From Ascidia mentula (taxonomy: Eukaryota > Chordata > Ascidiacea > Phlebobranchia > Ascidiidae), in contig OX387202.1 of the NCBI GenBank assembly GCA_947561715.1, positions 8,507,001-8,571,000 on the forward strand: 64,000 bases of DNA, read 5' to 3'. Below, piece by piece: positions 12,319 to 21,664 of the stretch. Each line of letters opens with the position of its first letter. Positions within the stretch are counted from its first letter, which is position 1. The notes beneath the pieces are model-generated. The model was not told the DNA's origin. It saw only the letters and a program-made list of their open reading frames with translations, and did not search any database. A program made the position numbers and the translations under genes.

Positions 12319-12734
12319 TAAGATCCGTATTTCAGGTTATTTTGAATATAAACTTGGGACTTCTACAGAGGTATTGGTACGAAATGATTAAGAAGTGAAA
12401 TATTTTGCAAAATAATGCTTACTGGTATGTTATATACCAACAATAAACTCTTTTGTACAAGGTAAACCTTCTTGTGCAATGCTGCTCATTGATGCGGAAC
12501 GCATTTTGCGAAACAATAATTTTGGATTCTGCCAGAATGACAGTAGTCTCTTCTTAGTTTAAACGACTAATCCAGGTTTGATTGACGTGGATACCTCTGT
12601 ACTTTGCAATTCAAGGTTCAAGTATTCATTCCCAACTAAACAAATTATTGTTTGTCTGGACGCATGTTTAACCTTAAAAATATGGCAAATACACTTTATT
12701 ATTCTGCCAGAATAAATGTGGTATGTATATGATT

Positions 12735-13190
12735 ACTATTTTCATTCTGGCAGAATCCGAATATGTTTCTACGTAAAAAACATTCTGCATCAATGATCAC
12801 CATTTCACGGGATGGTTCATAAGATACAAACGTGTTTGTTCTGTCTATAAATCACTGTACGTCTAATTATTTAACCCAAAATCAAACTGGGAGGTTAGAA
12901 AACACAAATTACTGGCAGAAAATCCCACATTTTTCATCAGAATAGCTTCAAACATCAGCGATTTTACGTATTTCACTACGGGGTGTACGTCACATTCAAC
13001 CGCGTGCCAAAATACTTTTCACCACCTACAATTGTTTTAAAATCTCTGTATCTGTCAAGAATCTAGTGCTGAATAACGAGAAAACAAATAAAATCGGTAC
13101 AAATCCCAGGTATTCCACCAGAATGACTTCAAACACAAGCGATTTTGCGTGTTTTTCCAGGGTGGTATGTCACATTCAATCACATTCGTT
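12735..13190 (+). mobile_element. Decayed relative of the long-inverted-repeat transposon
   Basis: Starting at 12735, ACTATTTTCATTCTGGCAG repeats the terminus of the intact element, followed by an alignable but diverged terminal block (ATTCTGCATCAATGATCACC). From about 12920 to 13190 come about two diverged versions of the 182-bp unit, still with CACATTCAA..GTGCCAAA-type landmarks but no intact CRE palindrome. The same terminal motif also occurs at 12697-12712 in inverted form. It looks like an old, truncated copy in direct orientation beside the young one. Confidence 0.7.
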
Positions 13191-13298
13191 TTATAAAAAT
13201 AGGCACGGGAATTGCGTAGCATTTGTGTGATTGGAAGTATTTGCGCTGTAACTTAGACCCTTGAAAGAACAAAAAAAATCTGAAGATGAGATTGTTCT

Positions 13299-13590
13299 GC
13301 AATTTCAACACACAATCACGAAAGTTAGGCAATTCCAAGACACAATCTCGAAAATCAGGCAATTCCAAGTAATTCCAATACACATTCACGAAAGTCAGGC
13401 AATTCCAACACACAATCACGAAAGTTAGGCAGTACCAACACACAATCACAAAAGTCAGGCAATTCCAAAAAGCAATCACGAAAGTTAGGCAATTCCAAGA
13501 CACAGTCACAAAAGTCAGGCAATTCCAAAACACAAAAGTCAGGGTATTCCAACACACATTCACGAAAGTCAGGCAATTCCAACGTACGAT
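13299..13590. repeat. 30-bp minisatellite, about 9 units
   Basis: Tandem units of the form AGGCAATTCCAACACACAAT plus CACGAAAGTC, mostly 30 bp, with variant and shortened units (for example near 13367 and 13528). Apparent reading frames across it on the minus strand, rich in WNCLTFV-like repeats, are simply translations of the repeat. Confidence 0.9.
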
Positions 13591-15689
13591 AATTACATGG
13601 CTATTTTCCCTGAATTGTTTTTGGAAACACTGGTGGTGAAGTCAGGCGAGTCAGGCAGTCAGGATTTCAGTCAAAGCCATTATCACAGATTTGCTTTAAA
13701 AACAAACTAACTATGTATTTATTAAGGTTGGGTTTTATGTTTTACTTAAGTGAGCTACCCAAACATACACTTTGGAAATAGAACTCAAAGTTACAGAGAA
13801 ATTGGTGTCACCTGTTGTTGTAAAGCAAAATGTTGTAAAGCAACAATATTTCACACTGTAAATTTTTTTGTTTTCAAGACTTATGAAATGAACCCATGTT
13901 CGCATCGAATGTATACATCCTGTTCCTGTGCTATTGAATCTTCGGATATGTGTGGCTCAGCGTTGTCATCAAGTGACAACTTGTGTAGTAGAGCGTAAAA
14001 TTGCTGCGTGAAATCTGCAATGTGCACGCGGTTATTGCCTGACGGCGCAGCAGAAGCCGCTTTTGCTTTTCAATTAAATGCAGCAAATTTTGGATTAAAA
14101 ATGCTTGCACAGAGGCGTGGGACTGAATTTTTTAGTTGTAATAGATTTGCTTTTAGTTTTCCACTTGTATTTCACTGGATTATTTGGGATCGCCACGAAA
14201 AGCCCCCAACAGAATTTGATTGGTTTATTTGTTAAAAAAGTCGAAATTATTTCACTGAATTATTGAACAACAATGATGATAGTTGAACCATTTAAACGTT
14301 AAACAAAATCAAATATAATACATGTGTTGTTGTTTTGTTGCACTGCTGTAGTCTGGTTCTGGTAGGTAAAATCAAACTTTCAATTCTATAATATTTATAA
14401 TGAAACACAAACAGAAAGAATTCGAGGCAATGATTGGACAGAAACGCAAGGGCACAAATGAGAAGAAGGATGACTGCCAAAACGCTACTCCATATGACAT
14501 TATGGTACAATTAGTATGTCAAGTCTACCATCAGGTGGACTAAAGTAGTATGAACCCTTAGATACTCGGGCCTTTGTTCCATTCCCACATCCTGAATTAT
14601 CCCTTGAAAATGCAAAAACATGCATGTGAATCATTTTGTAGCGAACCTACCGGCTCATGTGATGTCCTGGCCTCAGATAGAGACCATCTTGCAGCAGAAT
14701 TAAGCGGTTGAAAGGAAAGAATTTTTTTTTACTAAGCTTCTTATTACATGAAGTTGGCATGGATACTGTGAAAGGTAATAAAGTCAGCCAACACAATTCG
14801 AGAAAATCCACAAACCATGTATCTCATCCCAAATCCATATCAATTAGCCACCTGCTACGAGCTGGACAGTTGTTCAAAGCCCCTTTAAAACAGCAAGCAA
14901 CTTTGAAGTTTATGTGGTTTGTTTGAATCACATATGACAAGCTGGAATGAATTAGGAGATATAGCTTTTGAGATAGCAGACCAAAAATTTGCTGATGAAG
15001 CACTTCGAAACGCACGCATCGCGACTGTATGCAATAATGAGGATTTTTCCTAGAGAGTGTGTTATAAAAATGTACAAAGATGATACACTTGCAACCATAA
15101 AGTATGATCTGTCTGAATAGAAACACACAAAAAAAACAGGTCCAGGTGCATAGTGTAGCGAAGGTTTTTGCAGAAGTATGTTCCAATAAGACTTTACCAT
15201 TTCAAAATCACTCAGGCATACTACTGCGTCATACAGTACGTCTAAGTGACATAACAATGCTATTAGAACTGCATTTCTTTCGGTCATGCTTGGTAACTTA
15301 GTTGTTAGGCTGTGTGTTGTATAGTATAGGGGGCTCTGAAGTATATATTTTACTGCAGTAAAAGTTATTCGATTCTATTTGAATAAGGCAATATAGAAAA
15401 TAAATAATTTAACAAAAAGAACTGAATCTGGTTTACTAGTGTCTTCCTGGCGCAAAACTTCGAAAACCGTGTTCGTGTACGTGTTCGTTTTCGTCCATGT
15501 GCAGTGTGTGGTAAAAATACACGCGTTTTTCGAAATTGAGACAGAGTACAACTTTCCAACCTTGGTGTGACGGCCTCGCGGTGCCAGGCGCGGAAAGTTC
15601 TGTCGTTATAAAGACTCCTTCCCAATTTGGCAGTACATTTAAGTTTGGATCAGAGTATTTTTCGAAGTATAAAGATAGACCTGTAACTG
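13591..15689. other. Intergenic, no gene recognised
   Basis: Two kilobases of AT-rich sequence with short open frames only. Nothing in the translations matched a family I know. It may hold further decayed mobile DNA, as it lies between two transposon clusters. Confidence 0.45.
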
Positions 15690-17578
15690 TGTAACAGTAT
15701 TATGTTGGAGATTTTAGAAAATACATCAACAATGATGGCCATTGTCCTATAACAAGCCAGGCAGAGTTAATAAGTGAGGACCAAAAAGAAACCCAGGCTA
15801 AAAAATGACTTGAATACTTTTATCCATCAAAATCTAAAGCGAAGTGAAATTCTCGACTTTGTTAAGAAGGATTATCAACATTATGCTTGGAGTTGAACAA
15901 CACTGGACAAAAGATTGAGACATTTTGAACTATTTTGCATGAATTACTATGCAAGGTTATCTCAAGTTTCTGATGCTGTAAAAAAAAAAACTGCAAGGGC
16001 CTGGGGCGGCATGATGAGCACACCTCGCTAAGTTTAGCGAGCTCGCTATTGACGCAAAACCTCGCTAACGCAACTTTTGGTATGACGAGCCGTGTTCTCG
16101 CTATACGATTCTCGTTAAGTTCCTCGCTAACTAACGAGGATCTCAGACCACTCGCTAAACTCATTTTTGTCGAAAAACTGCATTTTGGCAGCATATTTTG
16201 CAATTACTTGTTATAAAAATAGGCCAAAAATAACCAAGTGTTCATGAAATATGTTTCACTTGGGGGTAATAGTTTAATTTTGCTTGCCTGCATTTGCAAT
16301 ATCAGTTTGTTTTGATATTTTTGTGAAGATTTGCAAAAGCTTTAAAATATAGGGTATTTAACAGCAAAACAACATATTTTTACAAAAATAATCATCGTTG
16401 TGAAAACTATCGAGAGAACCACACCATTCGAGTATATATTAGTGTCAATTTTGCATGGGTTGTTTTTCATGACGTCTATGTAAATACAATATAGCCAATT
16501 GTAAAGTTTCTGACGATATTTCTCAACTTGTGCATTTTTAAAAATTTTGACAATATTAATCGGGAGACTATGAATATTTTTATACCTGTTGTACGTTTCC
16601 GGCGTGTAAATGATTTAAATAACTCGCAATGTGTGGAAAAATTGTAATTTAGTTTAAAAATTTTTACAACAATTAAAAATGAGATTGATCAGTACAATGT
16701 TAGGACATTTGCTCAACTGTTTCGCCTAAAACAGCAACAATTTGATTTGTGATTTCGGTCTCATATTATCGTAAACTTACCTAAATAATGTAAACGAACA
16801 AAAAAATGTGGGGTAAATTCAATATTCTATACCGCATATGCGCAATATATGGCAAATTACGCAACTCGCATTCAGAAACATGGGACTTAAGGCGACGCAA
16901 AGGTCCCTTTCTCCTGAAAAGTGACGCATTCTCTCGTTTTCGTTGCGCCTTTGTGCGAGGTCCTAACGAGATGTGCTCGGCATACCATTTTCCGTACCGA
17001 GGTCCTCGCTCGTAAACGCCTCGCTAATGTCTGTTTTAGCGAGCTCGGTAGTTTAACGAACGAGGAACTTCTCATCATGCCGCCCCTGGTAAGTTACTCG
17101 GATACCAGGCTATGAATCAAAAGCTGAGATGTGTATATAACGTTAGGGTTCCAACTTCCAGGGCACTTGGTGCACAGCATGATGACTCATTTAGATTCTG
17201 AAGGGATGCGTTTACGTAATGTTAAAAGGAAGCAAATACATGAAAAACATCCGTTTACTTCACAAGGTCCATTGTGGGTAATATCACTGGATGGTCATGA
17301 CAAACTCTGTGGATACCAAAATTTAACTTTTCCTCTTGGTATATGTGGATGCATGGACACATTTTTCTATGAAAATTTTGTTTTTATTTGTTACGCATTC
17401 TAATTCTAAACCCCTCATTATTGGAAAAAAATATCTTGAGTTTCTGTTTGACCTGCAATGGCTTCCACATCATTTGAGGATGGACAAAGGAACCGAAACC
17501 GGCAAAATGGCAACGATCCACTCTTACCTGCCGCACCTTGTTTTAAGATCTCATCAATTTAATATTTGTGTGTCTTGA
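15690..17578 (+). pseudogene. Fossil of an integrase-like (rve/DDE-type) element gene
   Basis: Two separated stretches (about 15770-15999 and 17090-17578) resemble the large integrase-like proteins found in cnidarians, amphioxus and fish. The first has an N-terminal helix-turn-helix-like region (TLDKRLRHFEL). The second has the integrase-core signature: LWVISLDGHDKLCGYQ, a GCMD-type motif, and LRMDKGTETG near the end. The two parts are separated by a MITE insertion (16005-17084). The copy is clearly broken, with several lesions. Which class of mobile element it came from cannot be told here. It is treated as a fossil. Confidence 0.65.
16005..17084. mobile_element. MITE, about 1.08 kb, TIR GGCGGCATGATGAG
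   Basis: Terminal inverted repeats GGCGGCATGATGAG (16005-16018) and CTCATCATGCCGCC (17071-17084), flanked by CCTGG at 16000-16004 and 17085-17089; because the TIR begins with G the duplication could be read as 3-5 bp. Both ends carry many copies of CTCGCTA/TAGCGAG, as expected for subterminal transposase-binding repeats. No coding capacity was seen. The GGGGCGG-type end resembles hAT termini, but the duplication is shorter than the 8 bp of hAT, so the superfamily is uncertain. It interrupts the integrase-like fossil, so it is younger than that gene. Confidence 0.75.
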
Positions 17579-17682
17579 AGGCGTAGTCTTACGTAACGAA
17601 CAAAAGTTTTACTCGCAACAACCGGCATCGTAACCGGTTGCAACCACTCGGTCTCATTGGGAAACGTCGCCGTTCACTATTA

Positions 17683-18837
17683 CTATGTTTCCATGTCGCG
17701 ATTTGGCTTAGCCCAAAATGTTTGGTCCATGTTTTACGTTTTGGTCCTAAAACGGGTCGTGTTTCCATGTCGCATACGCATTCAAGCGTAACAGTTTTTC
17801 GCCCTTCACTGATCGTGTCGCGGGGTTTTTGAAAGTGCGAAAACCTGACAAATCGTCTCTATCGGACGGTTGTGTCTCAAAAAAGTTGGATTCGAACTGT
17901 GTGGCAGTTATTTTAGTGTCTTTCCGCACTTATAATTAGTATTTTTCCAATTTTGTGCATAGTACAATAACCATGGTTCAACCTTGAAAACAGATTGGCA
18001 AAGTTCTTCCAAACAACACAAGAGGTATGTTTAACTTAACTTTTATTACTAATAATGAAAAAAACAACCACTGTCAATCTTACAGATATGTTCAACAATT
18101 TAAATGAACTTTGACTTCCAGAACTATTTTCTAGTTCATTTTCTTGCATAACTAATTAATAAATGTATTTCAATAACAGTTGGTCATTTTGCTAGCTGTG
18201 AATCTGGGAAAATGACACAAAAAAATCATTCTATGTGTTTTATCTCCAAAGCTATTAATTACCTAATCTGATGCAGTTATCTAGAATGTGGAAAAGCTAT
18301 TGTGTTCACTCACCAATTTGTGATACCATATATAGCATGAACATGCGAAAACTTTCATTGGGTTATCAATGCATCCACAGCACTCTTGTCCACTTTCTAA
18401 CTTACCATCAAAATGTTACATTAAAAACTGCAGTTCAACGTAACTTCCATGCATAAAAGGATGAGAAAGGCATATATAATCCACTTGCAAAGTAATAAAA
18501 CGCCCCCTTGCTGCCCATCAAAAAAGAAATATATTCACAATAAAAGCGATTAACGGAGGCTGTAAGTAACAAAGGACATTCATTTCAACACCGTGCAAAA
18601 CGCGCGTTAAATTAATCGAAAAAGCTGCTGTTTACTGCGCAAAAAGCTACTAAACCCTGCTGCAGTCATTACATGGCCGAAAAATTACTTGGCCAAAGTC
18701 AGTTAAGGACCACCTATTTTGATGGCCCAAAAATTCAGCCGTTTTGGCCAAGTACTCGGCCTGCGTCATTTGCGTCACTTCCATATTTGGTCACATGGCC
18801 CAAATACATGGGCAAAACTCGCGACATGGAAACATAG
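17683..18837. mobile_element. MITE, about 1.15 kb, TIR CTATGTTTCCATGTCGCGA, TA duplication
   Basis: The 19-bp inverted termini CTATGTTTCCATGTCGCGA (17683-17701) and its complement (18819-18837) are flanked by TA on both sides (17681-17682, 18838-18839). A TA duplication fits the Tc1/mariner-type or related groups. Another copy of GTTTCCATGTCGC lies at 17760-17772 near the left end, and TTGGCC/GGCCCAAA motifs recur near both ends. No transposase ORF was seen. It sits directly left of the reverse-transcriptase remnant that starts about 18850. Confidence 0.75.
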
Positions 18838-18839
18838 TA

Positions 18840-19925
18840 TATGTCGTCATTTAAGCTGCCCAATTCATCAAAGAAACCGAGGTTTTCAAACGTTTCATTG
18901 ATGACATAATTTTTATTTGTTTTGCTGATGAAACAGCCAACCACGTCAGCAATGAGGTTGATAACGTGTTCCGCAAAAATAATTTGGAACTCACGTACAA
19001 CAAGACATGCCGGGCGTACCATTCCTTGACGTAGAACACGTCATTCCACCCGATCTCCGTTCGCATTTACAACCATCGATCACACCAAGGCTACTGCTTT
19101 GCACCGTTGCTTTCTTGACGGGCATTCTCACCACCCTCCGACGGTTTTTAAAGTTATTTTACATGCAGAGGCCAAAAGATTGCGCCGTTTGAATGAATCC
19201 GATGAGGACTACCATAGCAGTCTGGAAAAGCTCAAAGCTAAAGCCATACGATCGCGTTTTCCGAAAAACATGGTTAACGACATCCTAAACCTGGCGAAAG
19301 ACTGGAAGGAAAGGTTTGGCCCCAGTGTCACCCGCTGGACATACGGGCTACAAATTTCGTCAACCTACTCCGACCAAGTCCTAAAGAGAAGATTCTGCAT
19401 CCACATACCTTGGTAGTTTACAAGCGCCCACACACTCTCGCTTGTATGCTCACCAAGTATAGAGGCATCGCTCATTGTGACGATCAAAACCCGCACAAAA
19501 CAGGGCTGTCACAGCCTTGCGGCCATTGCGCCCTCTGTGGGAATTTCGGCAACCACACATCAATGGTTGTAAGTGCTAACCAATTATTAACACCCAATGG
19601 GCCAATTCCACTCCGCCAGACGTTAACATGTCCAAACTATGGCATTTATATAGCGACCTGCCTTTTATGTGGTGACCAATACGTTGGCCAAACGAAAAAC
19701 AAGTTTTCTACTCGATGGAACGGGCATCGAGCCGTTTGGAAAACGGGAAAAGATAGCGGAAACACCGACCGAGCTGCGTTGCTGCACCACTACTACGTAC
19801 AACACAAGCAGCACCGACATGCCGATATGGCAAAATGCTACAAAGTCGTCTTCGTCGAACAGCCCCCAGTGCGTTTATTGGATATACGTGACAAATGGTT
19901 TCACAAATATCAAGGCAAAAATTAA
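18840..19925 (+). pseudogene. Fossil retroelement with RT tail and GIY-YIG endonuclease (Penelope-like)
   Basis: The region begins with a reverse-transcriptase palm remnant (RFIDDIIFI at about 18875). It is followed by the RT-thumb-type stretch around ILHAEAKRLRRL, and ends with a cysteine-rich linker (CGHCALCGNF) and a GIY-YIG endonuclease (GIYIATCLLCGDQYVGQTKN, then RWNGHR). This order, RT followed by GIY-YIG, is that of Penelope-like elements. The copy is 5'-truncated and broken in a few places; the endonuclease part is the best kept. The MITE at 17683-18837 abuts its left side. Confidence 0.72.
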
Positions 19926-20913
19926 TATCAACCGTCTTATATTGCCTAATACAATGTAAGTGTCGGTTTTGTTTTTGCTTCCGCTTACCGTTGAAGTGTC
20001 CACCAACTGTGTTGTCATTGTGACAAGCTTATCAATGACGCAGAGCCAGATCACCGCCGGCATTTTTACCGCTATCGTTTGCAGCTTGTTGTTTTCTCCC
20101 TTTTTTCTTTGATTTTATGTTTTATCGAGAATTTATTGAAGAATTTATTGACAAAGAGTCTTATTTGAAATGGTGAAGCGGCAAGTGATTGGCTTGTTTT
20201 CCGCCATGTAATTCGACGGATGTCAGAAAGATTTTCTCCACTGAAACATTGTCGTTGGACAAAGTAGCATTTTCGGTAAACTCGGAAATTAGAATTAGGA
20301 AGAGGTGACGAGAGAACCTATTTGTTTTGATTTCTATGCAAGATTGCCAGGCGATTGGCGGAATGAACTTCTGTCTCGTGATTATGACGTCATGCGGTGG
20401 TAAGTCTGCCATTGTTTTCGATTGGGTGAGCCTTGTCCTGTTAACTGGCTTTTTGTCAACTGGGATCTCCTTGGGGTGAGCAGTTAAGCACTTGAGGCAG
20501 GAGAGTTATACTTTCGTCAAATTAATATGACTATAGGCAATTAAACTTGCATATAGGCTACATGGTCAGCACTTCAGGTTCAGCAGCCTCAACCATTCTA
20601 TTTCTGACAAAATTTGGCATATTTGAGTTAGCTTAACATTTTCACCAGTGCACTGAAAAATCAACCGAAATAACCAATTTCGTGTGTAAACAATGCAGAT
20701 CCTGGATGTTTGTGAATATGTGTAGTGTACCAACTAAACCGCTGCTTTTCAGACAAATATTTTTGTCAAATAAAAATTATTAGTCCACTTGTTTTTGTTC
20801 GAGATAAATATGTTTTAACGTAAAAGTTAGAACAAGAGCATTATTTTGTAAAGGCAAAAGAAAATTAGAGTGTTTCTTAATACATAGGTATAAAGGCATA
20901 CTAATGGTTGAAA
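19926..20913. other. Upstream region of BRI3, no gene recognised
   Basis: About 1 kb between the retroelement fossil and the BRI3 start codon. It should contain the BRI3 promoter and 5' UTR; no TATA box or clear element could be assigned by eye. A pyrimidine-poor stretch directly precedes the ATG. Confidence 0.4.
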
Positions 20914-21554
20914 ATGTCAGCACCACAGCAAGCACCACCACCTCCGTATCAACATACCCAAGGTTACCAACCCTATCAACAAGGTAATGGAATTTGGAAG
21001 TAAAGGTTTTGGGTAAATTTGTTTTGTAGATTGATGTGGTCATTTTTGTGCTTGGTTTACACAGGTAGCAACCAACCACATTATCCCAACTACAATCAAC
21101 CATATCAGAGTAAGTTAATTTAAATATTTTTCTAAGTTTGATTCTAATTTTTTTAACTTTAGCAGTAAATTAAAGCATCTCTTGGTGGTAGTTTGCAATA
21201 GTTTTAACAATTTGAAATTACTGTTGACATTTTGTAGGTGACAAGCAGCCATTACTTTCTAGTTATGGAACGAATACTTACCCACAAGGAACAACAACGG
21301 TTATACAACAAACCACAGCTCCCATTGTTGTTGTTGGTGGCTGTCCTGCATGCAGGTATGTCAAAACGTCTATTTTATAAAAACGTTTTGTATGTTCTTC
21401 AAACAAACAATTGTTTTAAAGGGTTGGTGTATTAGAAGATGATTACACCTGTCTGGGAGTTTGCTGTGCTATATTGTTTTTTCCAATTGGTATTCTATGC
21501 TGCTTGGCCATGAAACAAAGAAGATGTCCTAATTGTGGTGCAATATTTGGTTGA
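20914..21554 (+). CDS. BRI3: Brain protein I3 (BRI3) homologue, complete
   Basis: Four exons, 20914-20983, 21065-21109, 21238-21355 and 21422-21554, phases matching, giving 121 aa (human BRI3 about 125). The N-terminal half is Pro/Tyr/Gln-rich (PPPPYQ, a PPxY motif). Then comes the family signature [22 protein letters not shown], a hydrophobic cysteine-rich segment ([17 protein letters not shown]) and the ending [11 protein letters not shown]. Human BRI3 has VVVGGCPVCRVGVLED and [11 protein letters not shown] at the same places. BRI3 is a small lysosome/perinuclear membrane protein of poorly defined function; the PPxY motif could bind WW domains. Introns are 66-128 bp. A polyadenylation signal lies 105 bp past the stop. 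Confidence 0.95.
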
Positions 21555-21658
21555 TTTATTTGTTACGTTGTTGTTTATTTTTTTGCTTTTCTTAATGTTA
21601 TTATAAATTCCATCCCTTGGTTTTACTGTGAATGTTTAAATCCACAAACTACCATGTC

Positions 21659-21664
21659 AATAAA
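21659..21664 (+). terminator. AATAAA polyadenylation signal of BRI3
   Basis: AATAAA 105 bp downstream of the BRI3 stop codon on the same strand, at a normal distance for a short 3' UTR. Confidence 0.75.

Larger units (their letters stand above)
5247..12547. mobile_element. Long-inverted-repeat (Foldback-type) DNA transposon, 7.3 kb
   Basis: The two ends are inverted copies: ACTATTGTCATTCTGGCAG at 5247 and its complement ending at 12547 (ACTACTGTC form). A perfect 8-bp target duplication, CTCTTCTT, flanks it at 5239-5246 and 12548-12555. Each arm has a unique terminal block of about 240 bp, then a tandem array of a 182-bp unit; the arms face each other (left about 1.7 kb with 8 units, right about 2.3 kb with 12 units). 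The core of about 3.3 kb (6946-10246) has no ORF that I recognise as a transposase. Eight-bp duplications occur in hAT and P-type transposons, and P-superfamily Galileo also has long, tandem-repeat-bearing arms. I infer a non-autonomous Foldback-type element; the superfamily is open. The arms are highly alike, which suggests a young element or ongoing conversion. Confidence 0.85.

Noticed and set aside
13180-13582. Repetitive WNCLTFV / LELPDFRDCV protein on the minus strand
   Set aside because: This is a translation of the 30-bp minisatellite; since 30 is a multiple of 3, several frames stay open by chance.
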